A stretch of 64,000 nucleotides of DNA from Cedecea neteri (GCF_000757825.1 NZ_CP009451.1:1922001-1986000), one strand, 5' to 3'; positions 46,589 through 56,303 are shown, counted from the first letter of the stretch. Made by a program: numbers and translations. Notes: generated from the letters alone by a model not told the origin.

Positions 46589-47458
46589 ATGGATCAGGCT
46601 GGGATCATTCGCGATCTTCTTAGCTGGCTGGAGGGCCACCTCGATCAGCCTCTCGCCCTTGATAATGTGGCGGCAAAGGCAGGTTATTCCAAGTGGCATT
46701 TACAACGGATGTTTAAAGAGGTTACCGGGCACGCTATTGGTGCCTATATTCGCGCCCGCCGACTCTCCAAATCTGCCGTTGCCCTGCGCCTGACTGCGCG
46801 CCCTATTCTGGACATTGCGCTTCAGTACCGCTTTGACTCGCAGCAAACATTTACTCGCGCGTTTAAAAAACAGTTCGCCCAAACGCCCGCGCTTTATCGA
46901 CGTTCTCCTGACTGGAGCGCTTTTGGTATGCGCCCGCCGCTGCGTCTCGGTGAATTTACGCTGCCGCACGCCCATTTCATTACTCTGCCGGAAACGCATC
47001 TGGTTGGGGTAACGCAAAGCTACAGCTGCACGCTGGAACAAATCTCCGACTTCCGTAATGAGATGCGCATCCAGTTCTGGACACAGTTCCTGGGCAACTC
47101 ACCGACGATTCCGCGAGTGCTGTACGGCCTGCATGAACCTCGTCCAAGCTCGGAAAAAGACGACGAGCAGGAAGTCTTCTACACCACGGCGCTCACCCCG
47201 GAGCTGGCCAATGGCTTCCTGCCGGATTCTCATCCGGTAATGCTGGAAGGCGGTGATTATGTGCAGTTCAACTACGAAGGGCTGGGCACCGGGCTGCAGG
47301 ACTTTATCCTGACGGTGTACGGCACCTGCATGCCGTCGCTAAACCTGACTCGCCGTAAGGGCCAGGACATCGAACGTTTCTATCCTCAAGATGAAACGCG
47401 GGATCAGGATGTGCCGATGCATATCCGCTGTGAATACCTGATCCCGGTACGCCGTTAA
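46589..47458 (+). CDS. rob: Right-origin-binding transcription activator Rob
   Basis: 289 residues, the E. coli length. N-terminal AraC/XylS DNA-binding domain (1-105; DNVAAKAGYSKWHLQRMFKE, ALQYRFDSQQTFTRAFKKQF) and C-terminal GyrI-like effector domain. It activates mar/sox/rob regulon genes and responds to bile salts and fatty acids in E. coli. Divergent from creA; the stop overlaps the convergent gpmB stop by 3 bp. Confidence 0.97.
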   Translation: MDQAGIIRDLLSWLEGHLDQPLALDNVAAKAGYSKWHLQRMFKEVTGHAIGAYIRARRLSKSAVALRLTARPILDIALQYRFDSQQTFTRAFKKQFAQTPALYRRSPDWSAFGMRPPLRLGEFTLPHAHFITLPETHLVGVTQSYSCTLEQISDFRNEMRIQFWTQFLGNSPTIPRVLYGLHEPRPSSEKDDEQEVFYTTALTPELANGFLPDSHPVMLEGGDYVQFNYEGLGTGLQDFILTVYGTCMPSLNLTRRKGQDIERFYPQDETRDQDVPMHIRCEYLIPVRR

Positions 47459-48102
47459 CGCTGTATTTCATCCAGAGCAGGGGCATCAAGATGCGAGATG
47501 TCTCCTGCTGTCTCAACGACCCATCCAGAAGCCAGCCACGGGCTGTGCTGATAATCCACGCGGGATATTGAGCAGTTGCGCAGACGCAGGCGACGTTCAG
47601 CCCACGCAGGCAACCCCAGAATCGTGCTAACCAGCCCACCCAGCGCCATGCCGTGACTCACCAGCAGTGGGCGGCTTCCGGCCGGCAGTTCCCGGCAGGC
47701 ATTCAGCGCTTCGTGCATACGGTTGCTCAGCTCCAGCATGCTTTCGCCTTCAGGGATACGCCCGTCAGGCGTGCCGTCCACCAGGCGACGGCGCCAGCTC
47801 TCTTCCTCTTCGGTCAGCGAGTCCATTTTACGACGTTCAAGCACGCCCATGTTTAGCTCGCGCAGGCGGGCATCGAAGATAATCTCGCAGCCGCAGGCTT
47901 CGGCGATGATCTCTGCGGTGCGGCGAGTACGGCCTAAATCGCTGCTGATGATGTGGGTGATGCCAAGGGCCCTGGCCCGCTCGGCCACTTGCCAGGCCTG
48001 GCGTTCTCCGTTATCAGTCAGCGCGCTGTCTGACTGCCCCTGAATGCGGCGCTCCGCATTCCACTGCGTTTCGCCATGACGAACAAGGTATACCTGTAAC
48101 AT
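47455..48102 (-). CDS. gpmB: Phosphoglycerate mutase-like phosphatase (histidine phosphatase family)
   Basis: 215 residues, E. coli GpmB/YtjC length. LVRHGETQWN at the N-terminus has the catalytic His9, and LLVSHGMALGG the second histidine. Member of the cofactor-dependent mutase/acid phosphatase family; mutase activity in enterics is doubtful, and sugar-phosphate phosphatase activity has been proposed. Divergent from yjjX. Confidence 0.94.
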   Translation of the reverse strand: MLQVYLVRHGETQWNAERRIQGQSDSALTDNGERQAWQVAERARALGITHIISSDLGRTRRTAEIIAEACGCEIIFDARLRELNMGVLERRKMDSLTEEEESWRRRLVDGTPDGRIPEGESMLELSNRMHEALNACRELPAGSRPLLVSHGMALGGLVSTILGLPAWAERRLRLRNCSISRVDYQHSPWLASGWVVETAGDISHLDAPALDEIQR

Positions 48103-48154
48103 GCGTTTTTTCCGTTATACTCCGGTCACGAAATATCGAGAGTTCTGACTTATT

Positions 48155-48673
48155 ATGAACCATGTCGTTGCTGCAACAACCAATCCCGCCAAAATTCAGG
48201 CGATTCTGCAGGCGTTTAGCGAGATTTATGGTGAAGGATCCTGCCATATTGAGCCCGTGGTCGTCGATAGTGGCGTGCCGGAGCAGCCCAACGGCTGTCA
48301 GGAAACGCGAACTGGCGCACGGTGCCGGGTAGCAAATGCCCGGGAGATCAGACCAGATGCCGACTTTTGGGTCGCCATTGAGGCCGGAATCGACGAAGGT
48401 AGCACCTTCAGTTGGGTGGTGATTGAGAACCGTCAGCAGCGCGGTGAAGCCCGTTCCGCTACCCTGCCATTGCCGGAAATTATTCTGCAGAAAGTCAGCG
48501 CCGGAAACGCCCTGGGGCCGGTGATGTCTGACTATACGGGCATTGATAAGATTGGACGTAAAGAGGGAGCGATTGGAGTGTTCACCGCCGGAAAGCTCAC
48601 GCGTAGCAGCGTTTATCATCAGGCGGTGATTTTGGCGTTAAGCCCGTTTCATAACGAGATTTACCGCCGGTAG
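48155..48673 (+). CDS. yjjX: Inosine/xanthosine triphosphatase
   Basis: 172 residues (E. coli 170). Starts [20 protein letters not shown], with the NTPase family signature [19 protein letters not shown] and [12 protein letters not shown]. It hydrolyses ITP and XTP, cleaning the nucleotide pool. Convergent with trpR, with a 5-bp gap. Confidence 0.95.
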   Translation: MNHVVAATTNPAKIQAILQAFSEIYGEGSCHIEPVVVDSGVPEQPNGCQETRTGARCRVANAREIRPDADFWVAIEAGIDEGSTFSWVVIENRQQRGEARSATLPLPEIILQKVSAGNALGPVMSDYTGIDKIGRKEGAIGVFTAGKLTRSSVYHQAVILALSPFHNEIYRR

Positions 48674-48678
48674 CGTAT

Positions 48679-49017
48679 TTAGCGAGTTGGCTTTCCGCCC
48701 TGCAGCAGCTCTTTTTCAAGCCATTCACGCAGCTCGGTCGGCGCGGCCTTCAGGCTGTTGGAGCCGCGGGTAATGGTTGCAATACCCGCGCCCAGTTCGT
48801 TCTTCAGTTCACGCTGGCTAAGCTCGCCGCGCAGTAACTCTTCGATTATCCGAACTCGCGTTCCTAACGCCGTACGCTCGTCCGGCGTTAACAGCAGCGT
48901 CAGCAGCGGCATATGAAGGTCCTGCCCAAAAGCTTGCTGCAACAGCCCCACAAAGCGGAGCCACTCTTTATTACTTTGCTCGGCCTGTTCCGCCGAATAT
49001 TGAGAGAGCTGAGTCAT
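48679..49017 (-). CDS. trpR: Trp operon repressor
   Basis: 112 residues (E. coli 108). Helix-turn-helix [20 protein letters not shown] is identical to E. coli. With tryptophan bound it represses trp, aroH and its own gene. An operator lies 11 bp upstream. The extra residues come from the N-terminal and C-terminal ends ([12 protein letters not shown]). Confidence 0.96.
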   Translation of the reverse strand: MTQLSQYSAEQAEQSNKEWLRFVGLLQQAFGQDLHMPLLTLLLTPDERTALGTRVRIIEELLRGELSQRELKNELGAGIATITRGSNSLKAAPTELREWLEKELLQGGKPTR

Positions 49018-49028
49018 GTCAGGCCACC

Positions 49029-49046
49029 ATACTCTTTAACTAGTAC
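49029..49046 (-). promoter_or_regulatory. TrpR operator of trpR
   Basis: Minus strand GTACTAGTTAAAGAGTAT; the left half GTACTAGTT is the perfect trp operator half-site and the right half keeps AA..AGTA. It overlaps the promoter region between slt and trpR and fits autoregulation known from E. coli. Confidence 0.75.
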
Positions 49047-49072
49047 GGCAGCATAACATACTCTCCGCCCAA

Positions 49073-51007
49073 TCAATAACGCCGCTGCCACTCGCTGTCG
49101 GACAGAATTTTGTCAGGTTGCCCCATGAAGTAGCGGTAATAAGCGTCATAAGCCAGCACGTTTTTCACATAGCCACGCGTTTCGGAAAACGGAATACTTT
49201 CCACAAACGCGATGGCATCAATCCGCCCTGCGCTGTTGCCGAGCCACGTCCGCACTCGTCCCGGCCCGGCGTTGTAGGCGGCGGAAGCGAAAATACGGTT
49301 GTTCTCAAACTGCTGGAACACGTACTGCAGGTAGCTGGTGCCGATATTGATGTTGGTGTCAGGATCCAGAAGCTGCACCGGGCTGCTGTAGCCAGGGATA
49401 CTGAACATCTTCACGGTATGGGTGGCGGTACCCGGCATGATTTGCATCAGGCCGCTGGCTCCTACCGGAGAACGCACCTTCGGGTTCCAGGCACTTTCCT
49501 GACGGGCAATCGCCATCGCATAGCTTTGTGGCACGGTTTTGCCGCTCACGTAGCGGGCAAAGGTGCCTTTATAGGCCAGCGGGAAGCGCTCTTCCAGGTT
49601 ATCCCACAGCTTGCCGGCAATGGTTGCCTGCACGCTAAGATCCCACCAGTCCTGCTCAAAGGCGTAGCGCGCCAGCCCACCCTGCTCCTGCTTGCTGCGG
49701 CTGGTGACCAGGTTTGCCCATTCGCTGCGTGCGGTATTGTCCATATTCCAGTACATCAGCTCACGGACTCGCGCCATTTCAGGCCCCTGCACCAGAGCGG
49801 GGTTAACGGGTTCGGCTTTATCCACACGCAGGGGATATTCTTCCCCCAGCCGCTGTGCGGCCACCATCGGGTAGAAACCGCGCTGCTGCATCAGAGATCG
49901 CAGGATCCCTTTGGCTTCATCATCACGCCCGCGTTCCAGCAGCAAATCGGCCTGCCAGTAGCGCCATTCGTCTTTCTCTTTGGCTTCCATCGGCAGACGC
50001 GCAAGCCAGGTATTCAGGCCTGAACGGTCACCGGCGCCCAGAGCCATACGCACTCGTCTCTCAATCAACGATGTAGACTGGGAACGCATAATCGCGTCAT
50101 CCCGCCAGCGGGCCTGCTCATCCGTCACGTCGCTGCCCATCAACCGCCAGGCAACAACGTCACGCAATTCCTGCGCCTGCTCCTCGGTAAGCTTCTGCGC
50201 CTGTACTAAAGACGGGATCATCAGCCGGGCATTTTCCACGTCCTGGCGGGCTACGCTCGCGAAGGCGATAGCCGCAGCCTGCCGCGTAAAGTCCGTCGCG
50301 CCCACCGTATTGGCGAATGTCAGCACCGTACTCGGGTTATTTTGCAGGCTTATCAACGCGCTGAAGATAGTCTGGTAGTCAGCGGGCATCTGGTTCGCCA
50401 GCGCGTTCACCAGCGAGGTGTTGCCCTCTTTCATCGCCAGACGGATGCGCTCCAGGTAAGCCAGCGGATCCTGAGTGCCGGAAGCACGCCATGCGGAAAA
50501 CAGCGCGTCACAGCTCGACGGCTGGCTTTTTCCCGTTAGCCAGAGATCTTTCGCGCCGGCCCAGGCGGCGTCTGTCTGCCCGGTGTTCCACTTGGCAAAA
50601 TAGTAATTACATTTTGCTTCATTGGTTGCAGGCGGCTCTGGGCTGAAGGCCAGCAGACCGCGCCAGTCCTGGCGCCTTGCCAGCTCGTTAACAAAGCGGG
50701 AGCTTAAGTTTCGCGCCGGAGGCAGCGTTGGGTTAGCCTGAATAAACTGAGTCACCGCCACGGTCGGCTCGTTCATCAGGTCGTCGGTTAGCTGACGGTA
50801 TTCGAGATAAGGATAAAGAGGATAGGTTTGCAAAGTGGGCATCAGCTGCTGCACCACGTCCATTTGCTTGTTATCCCAGGCCTGTTTAATTTGCGCGTAG
50901 CGGCTGCGTTGCTCATCCAGAGAATCCGCACGTACCGCGCCGTTTAACATCACCAGGCTAACGCCCGCGGCAAGCAACTGCCATGCGACTTGTTTGGCTT
51001 TTAACAC
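49073..51007 (-). CDS. slt: Soluble lytic murein transglycosylase
   Basis: 644 residues (E. coli 645). Signal peptide LLAAGVSLVMLNGAVRADS, a long alpha-helical superhelix of the U and L domains, and the C-terminal lysozyme-like domain with the catalytic Glu in ARQESAWNPKVRSPVGASGL and LMQIMPGTA. Periplasmic enzyme that cleaves peptidoglycan with 1,6-anhydro products. Directly upstream of trpR on the same strand. Confidence 0.96.
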   Translation of the reverse strand: MLKAKQVAWQLLAAGVSLVMLNGAVRADSLDEQRSRYAQIKQAWDNKQMDVVQQLMPTLQTYPLYPYLEYRQLTDDLMNEPTVAVTQFIQANPTLPPARNLSSRFVNELARRQDWRGLLAFSPEPPATNEAKCNYYFAKWNTGQTDAAWAGAKDLWLTGKSQPSSCDALFSAWRASGTQDPLAYLERIRLAMKEGNTSLVNALANQMPADYQTIFSALISLQNNPSTVLTFANTVGATDFTRQAAAIAFASVARQDVENARLMIPSLVQAQKLTEEQAQELRDVVAWRLMGSDVTDEQARWRDDAIMRSQSTSLIERRVRMALGAGDRSGLNTWLARLPMEAKEKDEWRYWQADLLLERGRDDEAKGILRSLMQQRGFYPMVAAQRLGEEYPLRVDKAEPVNPALVQGPEMARVRELMYWNMDNTARSEWANLVTSRSKQEQGGLARYAFEQDWWDLSVQATIAGKLWDNLEERFPLAYKGTFARYVSGKTVPQSYAMAIARQESAWNPKVRSPVGASGLMQIMPGTATHTVKMFSIPGYSSPVQLLDPDTNINIGTSYLQYVFQQFENNRIFASAAYNAGPGRVRTWLGNSAGRIDAIAFVESIPFSETRGYVKNVLAYDAYYRYFMGQPDKILSDSEWQRRY

Positions 51008-51249
51008 ACCTTCTCCTCACTGTTTTCCTGACGGCATCATGCCTGCGCTGCAATAAGCGAATGAATTCATGCTAACCAGGGGAGACACAATACGCCATGT
51101 CCGAAAGGTATATTTTGGTCATTAAACGTATAAAGACGCCATGCGCGGCAGAACCACGATGCCCCGCTGGGATTAGACCGGGAAAACCGCTACACTTCGC
51201 CTTTGTTATGTACCATCTTACATCACGATAAAAGAGGCAAAGTCGCACT

Positions 51250-52917
51250 GTGGCTCAATTCGTTTATACCATGCATCGTGTCGGCAAAGTTGTCCCGCCG
51301 AAACGACATATTCTGAAAAATATTTCGCTCAGCTTCTTCCCTGGCGCCAAAATCGGCGTGCTGGGTCTGAACGGTGCCGGTAAATCCACCCTGCTGCGCA
51401 TCATGGCCGGCATCGATACCGATATCGAAGGTGAAGCCCGTCCTCAGCCTGGCCTCAAGATTGGCTACCTGCCGCAGGAACCTAAGCTGAACCCGGAACA
51501 CACCGTACGTGAGTCCGTAGAAGAAGCCGTTTCCGAAGTGGTTAACGCGCTGAAAGGCCTGGACGAAGTCTATGCCAAATACGCCGAGCCGGACGCGGAC
51601 TTCGACAAGCTGGCCGCGCAGCAGGGCAAATATGAAGAAATTATCCAGGCGCACGACGGTCATAACCTGAACGTGCAGCTGGAGCGCGCCGCCGATGCCC
51701 TGCGCCTGCCAGACTGGGATGCAAAAATTGAGAAGCTGTCCGGGGGTGAACGCCGCCGCGTTGCGCTGTGCCGCCTGCTGCTCGAAAAACCAGACATGCT
51801 GCTGCTCGACGAACCAACCAACCACCTGGATGCAGAATCCGTGGCGTGGCTGGAACGCTTCCTGCACGACTTCGAAGGGACCGTTGTGGCGATCACCCAC
51901 GACCGTTACTTCCTCGACAACGTCGCCGGCTGGATCCTGGAGCTTGACCGTGGGGAAGGTATTCCATGGGAAGGTAACTACTCCTCCTGGCTGGAGCAGA
52001 AAGATCAACGTCTGGCGCAGGAAGCCTCAACGGAAGCCGCTCGCCGTAAATCTATTGAGAAAGAGCTGGAGTGGGTTCGTCAGGGCGCTAAAGGCCGTCA
52101 GTCTAAGGGCAAGGCCCGTCTGGCACGCTTCGAAGAGCTGAACAACACCGAATACCAGAAACGTAACGAAACCAACGAACTGTTTATTCCACCTGGCGCA
52201 CGCCTGGGGGATAAAGTGGTGGAAGTTAGCAACCTGCGTAAATCCTACGGCGACCGCCTGCTGATTGACGACCTGAGCTTCTCCGTACCGAAAGGCGCTA
52301 TCGTCGGCATCATCGGTCCGAACGGCGCGGGTAAATCCACCCTGTTCCGCATGATGTCCGGTCAGGAACAGCCTGACAGCGGCTCTATTACCCTGGGTGA
52401 TACCGTGAAGCTGGCCTCCGTGGACCAGTTCCGTGACGCCATGGATAACAGCAAAACCGTGTGGGAAGAAGTCTCTGGCGGCCAGGATATTATGCGTATC
52501 GGTAACACCGAGATGCCAAGCCGTGCCTACGTCGGCCGCTTTAACTTCAAAGGCGTCGACCAGGGCAAACGCGTTGGCGAGCTATCCGGCGGTGAGCGCG
52601 GTCGTCTGCACCTGGCGAAACTGCTGCAGGTTGGCGGCAACGTTCTGCTGCTCGATGAACCAACCAACGACCTGGATATCGAAACCCTGCGCGCGCTGGA
52701 AAACGCCCTGCTGGAGTTCCCGGGCTGCGCAATGGTTATCTCGCACGACCGTTGGTTCCTTGACCGTATCGCCACCCACATTCTGGACTACCAGGATGAA
52801 GGTAAAGTGGAGTTCTTCGAAGGTAACTTCACCGAATACGAAGAGTACAAGAAGCGTACCCTCGGCTCCGATGCCCTGGAGCCAAAACGCATCAAGTACA
52901 AGCGCGTTACTAAGTAA
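51250..52917 (+). CDS. ettA: Energy-dependent translational throttle protein EttA (ABC-F), GTG start
   Basis: 555 residues, the E. coli length. Two ABC domains (Walker A GLNGAGKST and GPNGAGKST, signatures LSGGERRR and LSGGERGR, Walker B LLLDEPTNHLD and LLLDEPTNDLD), the arm insertion (EPDADFDKLAAQQGKYEEII) and the charged linker (RQSKGKARLARFEELN). It binds the ribosomal E site and gates the first steps of elongation according to the ATP level. The GTG at 51250 has AAGAGGC 9 nt upstream. Confidence 0.97.
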   Translation: MAQFVYTMHRVGKVVPPKRHILKNISLSFFPGAKIGVLGLNGAGKSTLLRIMAGIDTDIEGEARPQPGLKIGYLPQEPKLNPEHTVRESVEEAVSEVVNALKGLDEVYAKYAEPDADFDKLAAQQGKYEEIIQAHDGHNLNVQLERAADALRLPDWDAKIEKLSGGERRRVALCRLLLEKPDMLLLDEPTNHLDAESVAWLERFLHDFEGTVVAITHDRYFLDNVAGWILELDRGEGIPWEGNYSSWLEQKDQRLAQEASTEAARRKSIEKELEWVRQGAKGRQSKGKARLARFEELNNTEYQKRNETNELFIPPGARLGDKVVEVSNLRKSYGDRLLIDDLSFSVPKGAIVGIIGPNGAGKSTLFRMMSGQEQPDSGSITLGDTVKLASVDQFRDAMDNSKTVWEEVSGGQDIMRIGNTEMPSRAYVGRFNFKGVDQGKRVGELSGGERGRLHLAKLLQVGGNVLLLDEPTNDLDIETLRALENALLEFPGCAMVISHDRWFLDRIATHILDYQDEGKVEFFEGNFTEYEEYKKRTLGSDALEPKRIKYKRVTK

Positions 52918-52921
52918 ATGT

Positions 52922-52949
52922 AAAAGGCACCTTCACGGTGCCTTTTTTA
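52922..52949 (+). terminator. Terminator of ettA
   Basis: AAAAGGCACC / GGTGCCTTTT (52922-52931, 52937-52946), loop TTCAC, followed by TT. It begins 4 bp after the ettA stop. Confidence 0.92.
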
Positions 52950-53073
52950 TGGCTAGCCCCCGATCCATGGGGGATGTTTATTAGTTACAAATACCCACGA
53001 TTATGCCAAGCCCGACTGAGGTTCCGTTCACTTCCAGTCCTGTTTCATATGTCACCCCCGAACCGGTGAACGA

Positions 53074-53102
53074 CTCGGGGAAATCACCGTCATTTCCCCG
53101 AG
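53074..53102. repeat. Perfect 11-bp hairpin in the ettA-nadR repeat region
   Basis: CTCGGGGAAAT / ATTTCCCCGAG (53074-53084, 53092-53102), 7-nt loop. It is the longest uninterrupted stem in the region; no T-run adjoins it, so it is not a standard terminator. Confidence 0.7.
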
Positions 53103-53289
53103 ACCCCGGACTCCCAGCCAAATAAATCGACCGCTAAAGCGGCAGACCTCCGTTTTATCTCCCAGTCCTGGGTCGGCTGAGATGCGTTCCCGACGCTCTC
53201 AGCCTCCGCCCGTTCCCGACGTCCGGACCCTGGCCAGTCGGAGAGAAAACGGAGGCGATTTAAGCCGGAACCGAGCCTCGCTTCTTATT

Positions 53290-53386
53290 TTTACCCTCAC
53301 CCTGGAAGGGAGAGGGAATCAATAATGTACCCCATAGTCTGTTTTCCCCCTCGCCCCTTTGGGGAGAGGGCTGGGGTGAGGGGAAG
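53290..53386. repeat. Two copies of a CCCTCACC/GGGGTGAGGG intergenic repeat in inverted order
   Basis: The first copy (53293-53316) reads CCCTCACC...GGGAGAGGG; the second (53345-53383) reads CCCCCTCGCCCC, TTTGGGGAGAGGG, CTGGGGTGAGGGG. Their outer ends, ACCCTCACC and GGGGTGAGGG, are reverse complements, so together they form an imperfect palindrome of about 90 bp. Such ctcaccc/ctctccc repeats are widespread between genes of Enterobacteriaceae, as I recall them. Confidence 0.65.
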
Positions 53387-53600
53387 ATTTGTTCCCGGTT
53401 CTCATAGCCGGTGAGTTTACCGCTCCAGCGGCGATGAGCTTGCCGGGCGCCGGGGCTGTTCGGGGGATGGCGAGATCCCCCGGACACGTTCACCGTGCGC
53501 TGAAAGTGCAGGGGAAACAAATGTACGAGTGAACGGAATCAGAACCACTCCTACATAACCACAGGAATTCGAGACTAATCTACCGCCCCAAACGAGAGCA

Positions 53601-53622
53601 CAAAACTGAGGGCTCAAAGCCC
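53601..53622 (-). terminator. Weak terminator of nadR
   Basis: Minus strand GGGCT / AGCCC with a 3-nt loop (53610-53622) followed by TCAGTTTTG. Only five base pairs, so confidence is limited. Confidence 0.4.
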
Positions 53623-53627
53623 ATTCT

Positions 53628-54860
53628 TTATCGCTGCTCGCCCATCATCTCTTTCACCAGATCCACGCAGCGCAGGAAGCGTGAGTCATAGTCAGACTCT
53701 TCAACGTGAATAAAGTCGATGTTGTTCTCCTGGAGCATATCCACCAGCAGGTTCTGGAACGATTTTCTGTCTACGTCGCTGCCGAGGCTGCGTAAACCGT
53801 CCGCCACCCACGGCGTATTGTTTTCCAGCAGGATAACCAGATCGAAGCGGTATTCGTCGATCAGCGCCTGCACAAACGGGTGCTCGCGCCCCTCATACTT
53901 CTTGCAGAAGGCCTGAGTGGTAACAAAATCGGTGTCGATAAACGCCACTTTATTGGCGTATTTCACCGCAAAATCGACGTACTGCGCGTGGCCGATGGCA
54001 ATTTTGTCGTAGTCGGAATACTGCAGGGCCATTTCGTCCCCACCAAGGTGAGAGAAGACGTAGTCGCGGCCGTATTCCCAGGCGCTGGTGGTGTTGAAGA
54101 TATTGGCGAGTTTATTCACCATCCATGACTTACCGCTCGACTCGCCGCCCAGTATCGCCACGGTGCGCACGAAGAACGGTTTTACCTCAGTAGGAATGTA
54201 TTCCCAGTAGCGGAACGGGTTTTCGCGGATTTGCGTTCCGCTAATGTTCATAAAAGTGCGCTTAGGATCGACAACCACCGTTTCGATCCCGAGATGCTCG
54301 GTAAACTTTGCCGCATCCCCTTCTTCCGAGGTATAGATTCGATCAGGGGAAATCCCCTTGCTGTCCATAAACGCCTTGATACCTCGGCTCCAGACGTCCC
54401 ATCCGTGTGGATAAGGCTCCATCCCCTCCTCGTTAAAGGAGTGAATGCGAATATTCTTCTGGTACTTAAAGGTTTGCAGCAGCCAGCGCAGACGATCGCC
54501 GGTAGTTGGCTGCTGGGACATCGCGCTATCGTCAAACAGGGCGCGGTCGCGGGGCTCATCGTAGCCCATGATGATATGCAGCTCGTCCACCTGGCTACAG
54601 GCGCGCTGGATTAAGTAGATATGCCCGGTATGCAGGGGATAAAACTTGCCGAACACCACGCCGACTTTCTTTTCGCGGCGCGGGAATTCCAGCCCCAGGA
54701 AGCGGTGCAGCGCTTCCAGTTTCTGCGCGCTGGGGCTTTTGATTTTCGCGTTCAGTAACTGGCTCAGGTAGCCTTTAGTCATGCCGCTGGCATCCGCCAC
54801 CTGCTGCAAGGTACACCCCTGCTGACGAATAGCCGTTTTAATATAGTCGAATGACGACAC
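53628..54860 (-). CDS. nadR: Trifunctional NAD regulator NadR (repressor, NMN adenylyltransferase, ribosylnicotinamide kinase)
   Basis: 410 residues, E. coli length. Helix-turn-helix 1-60 (TLQQVADASGMTKGYLSQLL), NMN adenylyltransferase 63-230 with GKFYPLHTGHIYLIQRA and the IRENPFRYWEY end, and kinase 231-410 with Walker A GGESSGKSWMVNKL. It represses NAD synthesis genes and salvages nicotinamide riboside. The start codon is GTG at 54860. radA lies 46 bp upstream on the same strand. Confidence 0.96.
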   Translation of the reverse strand: MSSFDYIKTAIRQQGCTLQQVADASGMTKGYLSQLLNAKIKSPSAQKLEALHRFLGLEFPRREKKVGVVFGKFYPLHTGHIYLIQRACSQVDELHIIMGYDEPRDRALFDDSAMSQQPTTGDRLRWLLQTFKYQKNIRIHSFNEEGMEPYPHGWDVWSRGIKAFMDSKGISPDRIYTSEEGDAAKFTEHLGIETVVVDPKRTFMNISGTQIRENPFRYWEYIPTEVKPFFVRTVAILGGESSGKSWMVNKLANIFNTTSAWEYGRDYVFSHLGGDEMALQYSDYDKIAIGHAQYVDFAVKYANKVAFIDTDFVTTQAFCKKYEGREHPFVQALIDEYRFDLVILLENNTPWVADGLRSLGSDVDRKSFQNLLVDMLQENNIDFIHVEESDYDSRFLRCVDLVKEMMGEQR

Positions 54861-54906
54861 GCGCTGCCTCCTGCCGGAGCGGGAACGATTCCCGCAAGTT
54901 ACTCAA

Positions 54907-56289
54907 TTATAAGTCGTCGAATACAGAAAGCGCATCAGCAAGTTTTTTCACGCCGAAGACCAGCATCCCTTCAGGAATTTTTTTCGGTACGTTGGCCTGC
55001 GGCACAATCGCACGCTTAAAGCCGTGTTTTGCCGCTTCGGAAATGCGTTCCTGGCCGCTGGGTACCGGGCGGATTTCGCCGGCCAGCCCGACTTCGCCAA
55101 ACACCACTAAATCCTGCGGCAAGGCTCTGTCCCGTAAGCTGGAAACCATCGCCAGCAGCAGCGCCAGATCGGCGCTGGTTTCGGTAACTTTTACGCCACC
55201 GACCACGTTCACGAACACGTCCTGGTCGGCCATTTGCAGGCCACCGTGACGGTGCAGCACGGCCAGCAAAATCGCCAGACGGTTTTGCTCCAGGCCCACG
55301 GCCACGCGGCGAGGGTTGGACATCATCGACTGATCCACCAGCGCCTGAATCTCTACCAGCAGCGGGCGAGTTCCTTCCCAGACCACCATCACCGAGCTGC
55401 CCGGCGTCACTTCATCGCCGCGGCTCAGGAAGATGGCTGACGGGTTGCTCACTTCACGCAGCCCCTGCTCGGTCATCGCGAACACGCCCAATTCATTCAC
55501 CGCGCCAAAGCGGTTTTTATGACTACGCAGAGTACGGAAGCGAGAATCGGCATCGCCGTCGAGCATTACCGAGCAGTCGATACAGTGCTCGAGAACCTTT
55601 GGCCCCGCCAGGGAGCCATCTTTGGTCACGTGCCCGACCATCACGATAGCCACACCTTTCGTCTTCGCAAAGCGCGTCAGGTAGGCTGCGGTTTCACGCA
55701 CCTGGGCCACGCTGCCCGGCGAAGACTGCACGTCCGCCATATGCATCACCTGGATCGAGTCGATCACCATCAGCTTCGGCTGTTCTTCATCGGCGATCGC
55801 ACAGATCTGTTCGATGCTGGTTTCCGACAGCATATTGAGATTTTGCGTCGGCAGACCCAGGCGGTGCGCACGCATCGCCACCTGCTGGAGTGACTCCTCG
55901 CCGGTGACGTACAGGGTTTTCATTTGCTCGCTCAGCTTGCAAAGCGTCTGCAGCAGCAGCGTCGATTTCCCCGCACCTGGGTTGCCGCCGATTAAGATAG
56001 CGCTTCCCGGCACCACGCCGCCGCCCAGCACGCGGTCAAATTCTTTAAAACCGGTGGAAAAACGCGGCAGCTCTTCAAGGCTGATGTCTGAAAGCTTTTG
56101 AACACGGTTGACGCCCGCGCTCCCGGCGTAGCCGGAAAGACGCTCGTTGCGGGCAACCTGAGGAGAAGCGGCGATGCGCACTTCGGTAATGGTATTCCAC
56201 GCGTGACAGGCGCTGCACTGCCCCTGCCAGCGCGGGTAATCCGCACCACACTCGTTACAAACAAATGCGCGTTTTGGAGCTTTCGCCAC
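54907..56289 (-). CDS. radA: DNA repair protein RadA
   Basis: 460 residues, E. coli length. N-terminal zinc finger (CNECGADYPRWQGQCSACHA), RecA-like ATPase with Walker A GGNPGAGKSTLLLQT, the RadA motif KNRFGAVNELGVF, and a C-terminal Lon-like domain. It drives branch migration in recombination. It is 14 bp downstream of serB, so serB-radA-nadR probably form one operon. Confidence 0.97.
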   Translation of the reverse strand: MAKAPKRAFVCNECGADYPRWQGQCSACHAWNTITEVRIAASPQVARNERLSGYAGSAGVNRVQKLSDISLEELPRFSTGFKEFDRVLGGGVVPGSAILIGGNPGAGKSTLLLQTLCKLSEQMKTLYVTGEESLQQVAMRAHRLGLPTQNLNMLSETSIEQICAIADEEQPKLMVIDSIQVMHMADVQSSPGSVAQVRETAAYLTRFAKTKGVAIVMVGHVTKDGSLAGPKVLEHCIDCSVMLDGDADSRFRTLRSHKNRFGAVNELGVFAMTEQGLREVSNPSAIFLSRGDEVTPGSSVMVVWEGTRPLLVEIQALVDQSMMSNPRRVAVGLEQNRLAILLAVLHRHGGLQMADQDVFVNVVGGVKVTETSADLALLLAMVSSLRDRALPQDLVVFGEVGLAGEIRPVPSGQERISEAAKHGFKRAIVPQANVPKKIPEGMLVFGVKKLADALSVFDDL

Positions 56290-56303
56290 CTTTATACCTC
56301 TTG

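Larger units (their letters stand above)
52950..53600. repeat. Palindrome-rich, non-coding repeat region between ettA and nadR
   Basis: About 650 bp without a credible gene. It is bounded by related outward sequences, GTTCCGTTCACT (53020-53031) and the reverse complement AGTGAACGGAAT (53528-53539), so the part between may be a single element with short inverted ends. Inside are several hairpins: CCCCC...GGGGG (52957-52973), CCGCT...GCGG (53130), GCTGAGA...TCTCAGC (53175-53202), CCTCCGTTTT...AAAACGGAGG (53147-53156, 53246-53255), and CGGGGGAT...ATCCCCCG (53461-53482). GC content is higher than in other gaps. It looks like composite intergenic repeats of the REP/MITE kind, common in enterics. 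Confidence 0.7.

Noticed and set aside
53260..53520. 86-codon minus-strand frame in the ettA-nadR gap
   Set aside because: It consists of repeat sequence (PSPQPSPQRGEGE) and has no family; the frame follows from the palindromic repeats.
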